Source: Hyphomicrobiales bacterium (lineage in GTDB: Bacteria; Pseudomonadota; Alphaproteobacteria; Rhizobiales; Rhizobiaceae). From it: a stretch of 64,000 bases of DNA. A program made the position numbers and the translations under genes. Every line of letters begins with the position of its first letter. The first letter of the stretch is position 1. The notes under the pieces are model-generated. The model worked only from the letters and a program-made list of their open reading frames with translations. It did no database searches and was not told the origin of the DNA. The stretch lies in assembly GCA_900471925.1 (NCBI GenBank), contig UCGV01000012.1, forward strand, positions 227,387 to 291,386, in the 5' to 3' direction. Positions 8,239 to 17,043 of the stretch are shown one piece after another.

Positions 8239-8772
8239 TCACTCCACGATTGTCACAGTCTTGCGCCGCTCCAGCACGACCTTGAGCAGCGCATGGGCGG
8301 AAAGCAGCGGGGAGGTTTCGCTATCGCCGAGGATCAGGAGGCCAGCGGCAGCACCTTCAGGGCTCACATCGAGATGCCGACCGGGGATGACGGCGACCGG
8401 CTTGCCCGATGTCAGGAAGGCGCGGATCGTGGCTGCAACGCCATCGGCGGACCAGAGCGAACCGGATAGGCCGATGCAGAAGGCGGCATCGAAATCATCC
8501 GTGACGATCTGGTCGAGGCGCAGCGTATCGGCGAGATCGTCACGGGCGGTGCGGTCCGTCAGGAAACGCTGTGCCGATGGTTCCGGATGGGCGGTCTGGC
8601 GCAATTCGCCGCTCAGATCAGCGAAGCCGCCCGAGGGCGTTGCGAGCACCACCTCGGCGCCCGCATCCCTGAAGAGGTAATAGGCGGGCGCGATCCTGAC
8701 GATCCTGATCTCGCCAGTATCTCCATCCGTGGCGAGAACGATCAACAAACGGATGGGTATTGGGCCGTCCAT
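8239..8772 (-). CDS. Degenerate DJ-1/PfpI-like protein
   Basis: A 177-residue protein with a class I GATase/DJ-1-like layout: LLIVLATDG at the N-terminal strand, PAYYLFRDAGAEVVLATPSGG (the usual substrate-loop region) and a core FDAAFCIGLSGSLWS where active relatives have a GGHG-type loop. After the strand GKPVAVIPGR there is no nucleophilic Cys where family members have one (normally a CHG-like turn), so it is probably non-catalytic. The start at 8772 has GAGGAG seven bases upstream; an ATG two codons further out (8778) is too close to it. A phased repeat lies 50 bp upstream. Confidence 0.6.
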   Translation of the reverse strand: MDGPIPIRLLIVLATDGDTGEIRIVRIAPAYYLFRDAGAEVVLATPSGGFADLSGELRQTAHPEPSAQRFLTDRTARDDLADTLRLDQIVTDDFDAAFCIGLSGSLWSADGVAATIRAFLTSGKPVAVIPGRHLDVSPEGAAAGLLILGDSETSPLLSAHALLKVVLERRKTVTIVE

Positions 8773-8822
8773 GCGCATGCTCCTCTTGGACGGCAATGAT
8801 GCACTGGCCGCGGGAGGCGGAC

Positions 8823-8850
8823 GAGTTGATCGTTGTAAATCGATGTAAAG
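8823..8850 (-). promoter_or_regulatory. Phased TTTACA-like operator upstream of the DJ-1-like gene
   Basis: Read on the minus strand this is TTTACA, TTTACA and TCAACT with 10-bp phasing. It aligns without gaps to 5339-5366 (23 of 28 identical) and has the same orientation relative to its gene. It is a candidate binding site for the winged-helix regulator encoded next door. Confidence 0.55.
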
Positions 8851-8892
8851 GGGTCCGCGAGTTGCTTCGGGCTCGCGGATGACGTTTGCCGC

Positions 8893-9007
8893 AGCAGATC
8901 CTCGGGACAGGCCCGAGGATGACGCCTGGGGGAATGGAGTGCTCACCAATAGCCCTGAGCCGCCTGCCTATCTTCCGTCATCCTCGGGCCTGTCTCGAGG
9001 ATCTGCC
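8893..9007. repeat. RIME-like palindrome pair
   Basis: Two palindromes, ATCCTCGGG/CCCGAGGAT (8898-8920) and ATCCTCGGG/CTCGAGGAT (8980-9002, one mismatch), are flanked by GCAG/GATGAC and GTCAT/ATCTGC modules. The modules are the same as in 4099-4201 but in the opposite order. The pair fills most of the 8773-9081 gap, which holds no gene. Confidence 0.7.
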
Positions 9008-9081
9008 ACGTCTGCTGATGCATGAAACGAGTGACGGAGTTGCATCCTTGGCACAAAGACGCTGCGGAAACTGGGAAGACG

Positions 9082-11805
9082 TCACCACGCCGTGCCGGAA
9101 AGCTCCACCGGCTCGTGGCCAAGGGCTTCGAGGTCGACATTGATGCGCCGCTCCCAACCCGTCGCACCATCCTGCCTTGCGGCCATGCGAGCCGCCTCGA
9201 GGATGGCGGAGGCGGCATCAAGCCCTTCCGGGCCTTGTCCCTTGCCGGTGACCATTGCCTTGATCCGAAGGAGTTCCGGCAGGCACCAGCGTTCGCCAGA
9301 GGCATCACAATGTGAAAGCGCCGCATCGATCACCGCATGGGCGTCCTCGTGCTGGCCAAGACCGGACAGGGCCTGCGCCTCGATGGACTGGAACCAGGTG
9401 CGGAAGAGGTTGAAGCCGGCGCGGTCGAGAATGTCCATCGCCGGGCGCAGTTTTGCGAGGCAGAGCCGGTATTCGCCGTCATGCAGATGCAATTCCGCCT
9501 CGAAGCAGTCGGCATAGGTATGCCAGACATCGAGCGACAGGGCCTTGGTATGGTCGCGCAGCAGCCGGATCGCGGCGCCCGCTTCACCGTCATTGCCGGA
9601 AAAGAGAGCGAGCGGGCAGACTGCTTCGGCGAGAAGATTGCTGATCGAGTGATTGTGGCCGATATCGGTGGCATAGCGCATGGTCTCGTCGACCTCATGA
9701 CGCGCGGCCTTCTCCTCGCCCGATATCCAGAGGCAGCGGGCGATGATGATGCGCGCCGTCACCCGCTGGTCGAACTGGAAGCGGACGGAATGGCTTGCCT
9801 GCGGCACATGTTCGTAATCGGCCAGCATCGCCAGAAGTTCGTTGCGGGCCTCGGCGTGGCGGCCGAGCCAGTGCAGCGTCGCAGCCTTCATGCGCCTGCC
9901 GATGATGGCATCGGTCGGATCGGATGAGGATGGCGCAAGGGCTGCGAACTGCTCGGCGAGTTCCAGCCCCTGGCGCGGCTCGGCGCGGTTCAGCACATCC
10001 ACCCAGAGCGCCCAGATGGCGCGCAGCTGATGATCGATATCGCCAAGCTCCTCGGCAATGCGGCGGGCCGTCGTCCAGGCGGCGACGCCATGTTCCGGTG
10101 CGTTGGTGGCGCGCAGCTGCGGCCAGCCGAGCGCGGCATAGAGTTTCATGCGGCTTTTTTCATCCAGGCCGGGGCGGGCATCGAGGAAGGTGATCGCATG
10201 GGTGAGCGCCGCAAGGCATTCATCCAGCAGCGACAAGCGGAAGAAAAGCGGCAAGGCTGACACCGTGAGGCGCACGCCGAGCAGCGCATCGCCGGAGGGA
10301 GAGAAGGCCCAGTCGAGCGCGGCGCGCAGTCCCGGCACCTGCTGGGCGAAATCGTCTGGCCAGTCCTGTGGTGCTGCGGAATAAAGATCCTGTTCGGCAC
10401 CTTCGAGCACCATCGAGAGATGGGCGGAAAAGCGGGCCATGACGGCGGGCAGTTCGCCAGAAGCGGCCAGCTTTTCACCCGCATAGAGGCGTGTCGTGTC
10501 CAGCAGTCGGTAGCGCGTTTCATCCGACGTTGTATCGACGACGACGAGCGATTTGGCGACGAGTGCTGCCAGCAGATCCTCCGGCTCGCTGCCGGAGAGC
10601 ACGGCAACTGCGGCGCTGCTGCCGAAACGACCACGAAAGGCGGAGAGTTCGCGCAGCGCCTGCCGCTCTTCCTCCGGCAGGATCAGATAGCTCCAGTCGA
10701 GCGTGGCGCGCAGCGTCTGGTGGCGAGGCAAAGCCGTGCGCCGGCCGCGCGTCAGCACCCGGAAACAATCCGAAAGCGAGCGGGACAGTGCAGCGATGCC
10801 CATCGCCTCCAGCCGGCCGGCTGCAAGCTCGATTGCGAGCGCGATACCATCGAGCCGCGTGCAGATCTCGACGACATCGGCGGCATCCGCATCCGTCAAC
10901 TCATAGCCGCCGAGGCAGGCATCGGCACGCTCCACGAAAAGCTGGACGGCGGGCGAGGTCAGGGCGGCATCGGCCGTCACAGCGGAGGCGGGCAGGTCGA
11001 GCGGCAGCAGGCGGTGGACGCGCTCGCCCTCGGCGCGCAGCGGCTCACGGCTCGTGGCGAGGATATGGAGTTCGGGCGCTTCGACCAGCAGGTCCTCGGC
11101 AAGCCTGGCGACCTCGGCCACCACATGTTCGCAGCTGTCCAACACCAGTAACAGGCTGCGCGGCTGCAGATGGGCGGCGATTTCCTTCGACAGGTCGTCG
11201 CTGCGCGAGAGGATGCCGAGTGCCGAGGCGACGACAACAGGTACCAAGCTACCGCTTTCCACGTCGGAGAGGTCGATCCAGACGATCTCGCCTTGGAAAT
11301 TGCCGCGCGCGATGACGGCGCGGGCGACGGTGGATTTGCCGATGCCGCCGGGGCCTGCAATCGTCACCAGACGGCTTTTGGCGATCTGCGCGGTGACGGC
11401 CGATATCGTCTGTTCGCGGCCGAAAATGCGGGCGGGAAGGCGTTCGGGGCGAAACTTCGGCGGGGAGGCAGCCGGGGCAGCGGCGTTGCTGCGGCGCGTG
11501 ACAGGGGCGATGAACGTGTAGCCGCGGCCCGGCACATTGGCGATGAACTGCGGTTCGCGCTTGATATCGCCGAGCGCCTTGCGCAGCGCCGAGACATGGA
11601 CGCGCAGATTGGCTTCATCGACGAAGGTCTCCGGCCAGACCTGCCTGACAATCTCGGCATTGGTCTTCAGCTCACCAGGATGATTGAGCAGGAACAGGAG
11701 GATATCGACGGCGCGGCTGCCGAGAGGCACGGCAGCGCCATCCCGCATCAGGCTGCGCCTGGCGGGTATGATCGAGTATGCGCCGAAGTGAAACTCCTCT
11801 TCCAA
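9082..11805 (-). CDS. Large winged-helix regulator with NTPase domain
   Basis: A 907-residue protein from a TTG at 11805, which follows AAGGGGG at six bases; a further TTG at 11844 lacks a site. Residues about 5-100 are an OmpR-type winged helix (RAVDILLFLLNHPGELKTNAE through NVPGRGYTFI). Residues about 128-450 are a STAND/AAA-like NTPase with Walker A GPGGIGKST (151-159), a Walker B-like LLLVLDSCEHV and a sensor ATSREPL. The C-terminal half is helical and TPR-like, probably the ligand or partner sensor. Such proteins act as single-polypeptide switches. Phased repeats upstream of two neighbouring genes fit its DNA-binding type. Confidence 0.85.
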   Translation of the reverse strand: MEEEFHFGAYSIIPARRSLMRDGAAVPLGSRAVDILLFLLNHPGELKTNAEIVRQVWPETFVDEANLRVHVSALRKALGDIKREPQFIANVPGRGYTFIAPVTRRSNAAAPAASPPKFRPERLPARIFGREQTISAVTAQIAKSRLVTIAGPGGIGKSTVARAVIARGNFQGEIVWIDLSDVESGSLVPVVVASALGILSRSDDLSKEIAAHLQPRSLLLVLDSCEHVVAEVARLAEDLLVEAPELHILATSREPLRAEGERVHRLLPLDLPASAVTADAALTSPAVQLFVERADACLGGYELTDADAADVVEICTRLDGIALAIELAAGRLEAMGIAALSRSLSDCFRVLTRGRRTALPRHQTLRATLDWSYLILPEEERQALRELSAFRGRFGSSAAVAVLSGSEPEDLLAALVAKSLVVVDTTSDETRYRLLDTTRLYAGEKLAASGELPAVMARFSAHLSMVLEGAEQDLYSAAPQDWPDDFAQQVPGLRAALDWAFSPSGDALLGVRLTVSALPLFFRLSLLDECLAALTHAITFLDARPGLDEKSRMKLYAALGWPQLRATNAPEHGVAAWTTARRIAEELGDIDHQLRAIWALWVDVLNRAEPRQGLELAEQFAALAPSSSDPTDAIIGRRMKAATLHWLGRHAEARNELLAMLADYEHVPQASHSVRFQFDQRVTARIIIARCLWISGEEKAARHEVDETMRYATDIGHNHSISNLLAEAVCPLALFSGNDGEAGAAIRLLRDHTKALSLDVWHTYADCFEAELHLHDGEYRLCLAKLRPAMDILDRAGFNLFRTWFQSIEAQALSGLGQHEDAHAVIDAALSHCDASGERWCLPELLRIKAMVTGKGQGPEGLDAASAILEAARMAARQDGATGWERRINVDLEALGHEPVELSGTAW

Positions 11806-11923
11806 GCACGGCCCCCTTGCGTGATGGCGGCAGGTTGATCCCAAGACTTGCGTTCTGTCAAACGAAAGGCTGCGGCGGGACAGGAATTGCGACGGGATTT
11901 CAGACGTTTAAGGATTTTCTGTT

Positions 11924-12460
11924 TTAGCCTTTGCCGCGTTCTGCAAGAAGGGCAGTCAGCCTGGTGACATCCTCGCGCAGGGCGGTCAGTTCGGTGAGCA
12001 CGCGCATATCTATCTTCTGGTGCAGCGAGAGCACTTCCAGCTCGGCCTTCAGATTGACTTCGTAATCCTTCGCCGCCTCGAAACGATCGCGCTCGGCCTG
12101 CCTATTCTGCGACATCATGATGATCGGCGCCTGGATAGCGGCGAGCATGGAGAGGATGAGGTTCAGGAAGACAAAGGGGTAGGGATCGAATGCACGGGTC
12201 ATCAGGAGGACCGTGTTGATCAGGGTCCAGACGACGAGAAAAGCCAGGAACGCGAGGATGAAGGACCAGGAGCCGCCGACGCGGGCGATGCCATCGGCCA
12301 CCCGCTCGCCGAAGGAGGCTTCGGCTGCGATGACGGCATTGACATCGGTGGAGATGATCTTGCGCTCATGCGCCCTGGCGAGCACGTGCTTTTCAATATC
12401 GCCCAGTTCATCGGCCGACTTGCCGAAATGCATATGGACGAAATTCGGAAGATTATACAT
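11924..12460 (-). CDS. DUF1003 family membrane protein
   Basis: A 178-residue protein. Two transmembrane segments lie around SWSFILAFLAFLVVWTLIN and FVFLNLILSMLAAIQAPII, followed by the DUF1003 signature IIMMSQNRQAERDR and a helical, probably coiled-coil C-terminus. The ATG at 12460 gives the family's usual length; an upstream in-frame start would add a Cys-rich segment not typical of it. The function of the family is not established. Confidence 0.8.
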   Translation of the reverse strand: MYNLPNFVHMHFGKSADELGDIEKHVLARAHERKIISTDVNAVIAAEASFGERVADGIARVGGSWSFILAFLAFLVVWTLINTVLLMTRAFDPYPFVFLNLILSMLAAIQAPIIMMSQNRQAERDRFEAAKDYEVNLKAELEVLSLHQKIDMRVLTELTALREDVTRLTALLAERGKG

Positions 12461-12651
12461 GGCATTGTCCCAGGAATGGATCGAATTGGCGCGCAGTATT
12501 CCGCCAATGCGGCAAATTGCAATGCGTATCGGCGTCGCGCAAGGCAAACAGAGGCATAGGTAGGGTGCCGGCGCGCCATTCATCAAATTTTCGCGGCAGA
12601 TGGCTACGGCTTTGCAACCGGCTTATTGCGGTGCACGAAGGGGCGGATTAA

Positions 12652-14340
12652 ATGAGGGGCATGACACAGGAAAACGCTCTCTCCCATACGTTCGACATTG
12701 CCATCGCCCAGATGAACCCCACCGTGGGCGATGTCGCCGGAAACCTTGCCAAGGTGCGCGAGGCGCGCGCCGATGCCGCCCGGCAGGGTGCACATCTGTT
12801 GATGACTACTGAGCTTTTCATCTCCGGCTATCCGCCTGAAGATCTGGTTCTGAAACCAGCCTTCATCCGCGCCTGCTGGAAGGCTGTGGAAAGCCTTGCC
12901 GAGGATACCGCCGATGGCGGGCCGGGCATCATTATTGGCTTTCCGCGCCAGGACGAGACGGGGCGTTACAATTCCATCGCCGTGCTCGACGGCGGGAAGG
13001 TGATCGCCGTCAGGGACAAGATCGACCTGCCGAACTATGGCGAATTCGACGAGAAGCGCGTGTTCGATCAGGGCGCCATGCCCGGACCGGTGAATTTCCG
13101 CGGCGTGCGCATCGGCATTCCGATCTGCGAGGATATCTGGGGCGATCTCGGCGTCTGCGAGACGCTGGCCGAAAGCGGGGCGGAAATCCTGCTCGTACCG
13201 AACGGCTCGCCCTATTATCGCGGCAAGGTCGATATCCGCCATCAGGTGGTGCTGAAGCAGGTGATCGAGACCGGCTTGCCGATGGTCTATGCGGCCCAGG
13301 TCGGCGGCCAGGACGAACTGGTCTTCGACGGCGCAACCTTCGCATTCAATGCCGACAAGTCGCTTGCCTTCCAGCTCAGCCAGTTCGAAACGGCGCTCGC
13401 CGTGACCACCTGGAAGCGCACGGAAAAGGGCTGGCATTGCTCGCAAGGGCCGATGGCGCGCGTTCCCGAAGGCGAGGAAGCCGATTACCGGGCCTGCCTG
13501 CTCGGCTTCCGCGACTATGTGAACAAGAACGGTTTCAAGAATGTGGTGCTCGGCCTTTCCGGCGGCATCGATTCGGCGATCTGCGCGGCAATCGCTGTCG
13601 ACGCGCTCGGCGCGGAGCGGGTGCGCACGGTCATGCTGCCGTACCACTATACCTCCGACGACTCGCTGAAGGACGCGGCCGATTGCGCCAAGGCGCTCGG
13701 CTGCCGCTACGATATCGTGCCGATCGAGGGACCGGTGACGGGCTTCTCCTCCGCGCTCTCGGGCCTGTTCGAAGGCACCAATAGCGGCATTACCGAAGAG
13801 AACCTGCAGAGCCGCGCGCGCGGCACGATCCTGATGGCGATCTCCAACAAGTTCGGCTCGATGGTGGTGACGACCGGCAACAAGTCGGAAATGTCGGTTG
13901 GTTACGCCACGCTCTATGGCGACATGAACGGCGGCTTCAATCCGATCAAGGACCTCTACAAGATGCAGGTCTACGCACTGTCGCGCTGGCGCAACGAAAA
14001 TGTGCCGCCGGATGCGCTTGGGCCTTCGGGCGTCGTCATTCCGCAGAACATCATCGACAAGGCGCCGTCCGCCGAGCTTCGCCCCGACCAGAAGGACCAG
14101 GATTCGCTGCCGCCCTATCCGGTGCTGGACGATATTCTCGAATGCCTGGTCGAAAAGGAAATGGCGGTCGAAGAGATCGTGGCGCGCGGCCATGATGTCG
14201 AGACGGTACACCGTATCGAACATCTGCTCTATCTCGCCGAATACAAGCGCCGCCAGTCTGCGCCCGGCGTGAAGATCACCAAGAAGAATTTCGGCCGCGA
14301 CCGGCGCTACCCGATCACCAACCGGTTCCGGGACCGCTAA
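12652..14340 (+). CDS. nadE: Glutamine-dependent NAD+ synthetase
   Basis: A 562-residue two-domain enzyme making NAD+ from nicotinate adenine dinucleotide, ATP and glutamine. The N-terminal nitrilase-type glutaminase has the Glu (TTELFISGYPPEDL), Lys (AVRDKIDLPNYGEFDE) and Cys (GIPICEDIWG) triad. The C-terminal synthetase has the P-loop GLSGGIDSA and later TTGNKSEMSVGY, which binds substrate. The start ATG follows AAGGGG; a second ATG three codons on is also possible. Glutamine-dependent NadE is the usual form in Alphaproteobacteria. The reading frame opposite this gene is a shadow. Confidence 0.95.
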   Translation: MRGMTQENALSHTFDIAIAQMNPTVGDVAGNLAKVREARADAARQGAHLLMTTELFISGYPPEDLVLKPAFIRACWKAVESLAEDTADGGPGIIIGFPRQDETGRYNSIAVLDGGKVIAVRDKIDLPNYGEFDEKRVFDQGAMPGPVNFRGVRIGIPICEDIWGDLGVCETLAESGAEILLVPNGSPYYRGKVDIRHQVVLKQVIETGLPMVYAAQVGGQDELVFDGATFAFNADKSLAFQLSQFETALAVTTWKRTEKGWHCSQGPMARVPEGEEADYRACLLGFRDYVNKNGFKNVVLGLSGGIDSAICAAIAVDALGAERVRTVMLPYHYTSDDSLKDAADCAKALGCRYDIVPIEGPVTGFSSALSGLFEGTNSGITEENLQSRARGTILMAISNKFGSMVVTTGNKSEMSVGYATLYGDMNGGFNPIKDLYKMQVYALSRWRNENVPPDALGPSGVVIPQNIIDKAPSAELRPDQKDQDSLPPYPVLDDILECLVEKEMAVEEIVARGHDVETVHRIEHLLYLAEYKRRQSAPGVKITKKNFGRDRRYPITNRFRDR

Positions 14341-14368
14341 GGCTTCACATTGTCCGGGAGGGGACGCG

Positions 14369-15199
14369 ATGCGCAGTTCGGTAGAGATCTACAATGTCGC
14401 GCGGGGCGAAAGCCGCGTGATCTGGCAGACGGAGGCGCTGGTGGAGGCGCCGAATTTCTCGCGCGACGGCGCCTATCTGCTGATCAATGGCGACGGGCTG
14501 CTCTATCGCCTGCGGCTCGACGGCAGCAATCTCGTCGAGAAGGTCGACACCGGCTTTGCCGTCCACTGCAACAATGACCACGGCATTTCACCCGATGGCG
14601 AGCAGATCGTCATTTCCGACAAGACCGAATTCGACAAGTCCGCGATCTATATCCTGCCGATCGAAGGCGGAAAGCCGCGGCTGATCACCAAGAACCTACC
14701 GTCCTATTGGCACGGCTGGTCGCCCGACGGGCGCGAGCTTGCCTATTGCGGCATCCGCAACGACGTCTTCGACATCTACACGATCTCGGTCGATGGCGGC
14801 GAGGAGAAGCGGCTGACGCATGGCGAGGGCCGCAATGACGGGCCGGACTGGTCGGCGGACGGACGGTGGATCTACTTCAATTCCAGCCGCACCGGCCTGA
14901 TGCAGATCTGGCGCGTGCATCCTGACGGCACTGACCTCCAGCAGGTGACATCGGATAATTACGGCAACTGGTTCGCCCATCCGTCGCCCAACAATGACAA
15001 GGTGCTGATCCTCTCCTACGATCCTGATGTCTTCGACCATCCGCGCGATCTAAACGTGCGTCTCAGGATGATGGACATGGACGGTGGCAACCTGACGGAG
15101 CTGTTCGAGCTCTTTGGCGGGCAGGGCACGATCAACGTGCCGAACTGGTCGCCTGACGGCGAGGAATTTGCGTATGTGCGGTATTTTCCGGCGGGCTAA
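14369..15199 (+). CDS. TolB-like WD40/PD40 beta-propeller protein
   Basis: A 276-residue protein of repeated blades with the PD40 pattern: NFSRDGAYLLING, GISPDGEQIVISD, GWSPDGRELAYCG, DWSADGRWIYFNSSRTG, HPSPNNDKVLILS, NWSPDGEEFAYVRYFP. Unlike TolB it has no signal peptide, so it is probably cytoplasmic. A GGGAGGGGACGCG ribosome site precedes the ATG. It follows nadE by 28 bp, perhaps in the same transcript. It probably binds a sugar, peptide or protein, but no catalytic residues are recognisable. Confidence 0.8.
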   Translation: MRSSVEIYNVARGESRVIWQTEALVEAPNFSRDGAYLLINGDGLLYRLRLDGSNLVEKVDTGFAVHCNNDHGISPDGEQIVISDKTEFDKSAIYILPIEGGKPRLITKNLPSYWHGWSPDGRELAYCGIRNDVFDIYTISVDGGEEKRLTHGEGRNDGPDWSADGRWIYFNSSRTGLMQIWRVHPDGTDLQQVTSDNYGNWFAHPSPNNDKVLILSYDPDVFDHPRDLNVRLRMMDMDGGNLTELFELFGGQGTINVPNWSPDGEEFAYVRYFPAG

Positions 15200-15201
15200 G
15201 T

Positions 15202-15789
15202 ATGGGTGTGCAAGCTCTTACTAGATACGCAGAGGAGCTACGGCAGATCTTTGGGTTACAACTCGAAGTCGATGCCGCGTTAAGTCACTGGTTTTCCCAT
15301 CTAACTTCAAGTGCGTGCCGACCGGACCGCCATATGTTTTTCGGGAGAGGTTATCCGAATAACCCGGACGCCACGTTTCAATACTGGGCGCTTATGGGTG
15401 ACTTAGCGAAGAGAGCAGCACATGACGGCGAGAATTCACGCCGTTTGCGCAGAATGGCCATTGTTTTTGCTTACACTTATTGGGATGTCGAAACTCGCAG
15501 CCAAGTTGCTTTAGCTTGCGGGTTAGAGACAAGCGATATCAAACATCCCGCTTTCGGTGACCTTAGAAAGCTTCGGCAGGCTATTGTGCACGTTAATGGG
15601 AGGATCGACAAAAATATGGAAGTCATGACCTTTATTGAAAAAGGTCAGTTGGTTGATCTCTCTGAATCGCAATTCTATCAGTTATTTCGCATACTAACCC
15701 TCAGCCTCAACGAAATCGCCGCTGGCACGCTGAACGTTTCCACGGATTTTCAGTTCGACTACAAATTTGACATGCCCAGCCCAGAATAA
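15202..15789 (+). CDS. HEPN-like hypothetical protein in low-GC DNA
   Basis: A 195-residue mostly helical protein. The segment LRKLRQAIVHVNGRID contains R125-x4-H130, the Rx4-6H motif of HEPN-fold RNases and toxin-like proteins, in the typical setting of a short Arg-rich helix followed by a polar turn. Overall similarity is too weak to name a family, so the assignment is inferred from motif and helical content. Codon use is visibly more AT-rich (many TTA, AAA, AAT, TTT codons) than in both neighbours. It starts two bases after the TolB-like stop, and no partner antitoxin or nucleotidyltransferase lies beside it. It looks like a recent insertion between conserved genes. Confidence 0.6.
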   Translation: MGVQALTRYAEELRQIFGLQLEVDAALSHWFSHLTSSACRPDRHMFFGRGYPNNPDATFQYWALMGDLAKRAAHDGENSRRLRRMAIVFAYTYWDVETRSQVALACGLETSDIKHPAFGDLRKLRQAIVHVNGRIDKNMEVMTFIEKGQLVDLSESQFYQLFRILTLSLNEIAAGTLNVSTDFQFDYKFDMPSPE

Positions 15790-15843
15790 TTGCTGGACGA
15801 ACATACGAAGCGGCAACAGCGATCGTTTTTTGCTTTGGGGATG

Positions 15844-15869
15844 ACGCGGCGGGATTTCGTCCGCCGCGT
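15844..15869 (-). terminator. Hairpin after DAHP synthase
   Basis: ACGCGGCGG pairs with CCGCCGCGT across eight bases, just downstream of the stop at 15884. There is no clean T-tract until 15 bases further, so termination is plausible but not certain. Confidence 0.5.
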
Positions 15870-15883
15870 TGAATTCCCTTTCA

Positions 15884-16951
15884 TCAGGCAGCGACAGCAG
15901 CCTTGCGCCGCTCGCGGACGGCCTTGGCCAGATCTTCGAGCACATCGACCGACATGTCCCAACCGATGCAGCCATCGGTGATCGACTGCCCGTAGACGAG
16001 CGGTTTGCCGGGGACGAGATCCTGGCGGCCGGCGACGAGGTTGCTCTCGATCATCATGCCCTTGATGTGGTCATTGCCGGCGACGATCTGGCCGGCGACG
16101 TCGTGGACGACCTTCGGCTGGTTCATCGGATCCTTGCCGCTGTTGGCGTGGCTGGCATCGATCAGCATGCGCGGGTTGACACCGAGCTTGGTTGCCTCGG
16201 CGATCACCGCCTGCACATCGGCTGCCTCGTAGTTCGGGCGCTTGCCGCCGCGCAGGATGATGTGGCAGTCCTCGTTGCCGCGGGTGGAGGCGATCGCCGC
16301 CTGTCCATCCTTGGTGACAGCCGGGAAATGATGCGGCTGGGAGGCGGCCATGATCGCATCGAGCGCAATGCGCGCGCCACCATCCGTGCCGTTCTTGAAA
16401 CCGATCGGGCAGGAGAGACCCGAGGCAAGCTGGCGGTGGATCTGGCTTTCGGTCGTACGCGCGCCGATGGCACCGTAGCTCACGAGATCGGCAATGTATT
16501 GCGGCGTGATCGTATCGAGGAATTCGCAGCCGGCCGGCAGGCCCATGGCGTTGATGTCGAGCAGCAGGCGGCGTGCGAGTCGCAGGCCTTCCTCGATGCG
16601 GTAGCTGCCATCGAGATGCGGGTCGTTCATCAGGCCCTTCCAGCCGACGGTCGTGCGGGGCTTTTCGAAATAGACGCGCATGACGATTTCGAGATCGCCG
16701 GAGAGGCGTCGTCGCTGCTCCACGAGGCGGGAGGCGTATTCGCGGGCAGCCGAGGGATCATGGATCGAGCAGGGGCCGATGATGACGAGCTGGCGGTCGT
16801 CCTTGCCCGTCAGGATATTGTGGATCGTGTCGCGCGTGCCGGTCACGGTCTCGGTCACCGCTCGGTCACGCGGGATTTCCGAGAGGATATCGGCAGGCTT
16901 GGTCAGCGGGGTGATCTCGACGATGCGCAGATCATCAATAGTGTCAGTCAC
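15884..16951 (-). CDS. aroF: Class I 3-deoxy-7-phosphoheptulonate (DAHP) synthase
   Basis: A 355-residue enzyme for the first shikimate-pathway step (phosphoenolpyruvate plus erythrose 4-phosphate). Class I (AroFGH) features are VIIGPCSIHDPSAA, MRVYFEKPRTTVGWKG, GARTTESQIHRQLASG, GFKNGTDG and the metal-site IDASHANSGKD. Many rhizobia carry a class II plant-type enzyme, so this may be an extra, separately controlled isozyme. The GTG start follows AGGAGA. The 170-bp leader contains an aromatic leader peptide and an attenuator (see 17044-17118 and 16986-17015), so expression should respond to charged tRNA-Tyr or tRNA-Phe. Confidence 0.93.
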   Translation of the reverse strand: MTDTIDDLRIVEITPLTKPADILSEIPRDRAVTETVTGTRDTIHNILTGKDDRQLVIIGPCSIHDPSAAREYASRLVEQRRRLSGDLEIVMRVYFEKPRTTVGWKGLMNDPHLDGSYRIEEGLRLARRLLLDINAMGLPAGCEFLDTITPQYIADLVSYGAIGARTTESQIHRQLASGLSCPIGFKNGTDGGARIALDAIMAASQPHHFPAVTKDGQAAIASTRGNEDCHIILRGGKRPNYEAADVQAVIAEATKLGVNPRMLIDASHANSGKDPMNQPKVVHDVAGQIVAGNDHIKGMMIESNLVAGRQDLVPGKPLVYGQSITDGCIGWDMSVDVLEDLAKAVRERRKAAVAA

Positions 16952-16985
16952 GGTATGCTCTCCTGTTTGGTCATACCGTGGCGGA

Positions 16986-17015
16986 ACAAAAAAGCCGCCA
17001 GGTTGACTAGCGGCT
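16986..17015 (-). terminator. Attenuator terminator in DAHP synthase leader
   Basis: On the minus strand AGCCGCTAG pairs with CTGGCGGCT (nine pairs, one T-G) over a five-base loop, followed by TTTTTTG. It lies upstream of the coding start, between the leader peptide stop and the ribosome site. Upstream, CCGCTG/CAGCGG inside the leader peptide can form a competing hairpin, and its AGCGG can pair with CCGCT of the terminator as an antiterminator. Confidence 0.85.
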
Positions 17016-17043
17016 GTTCGGGTTGTCGTCGCGTTAGTTTCGG

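Noticed and set aside
12604..14223. A 539-codon minus-strand frame opposite nadE
   Set aside because: It is His/Arg/Asp-rich shadow sequence; nadE on the other strand has complete catalytic motifs and normal codon use.
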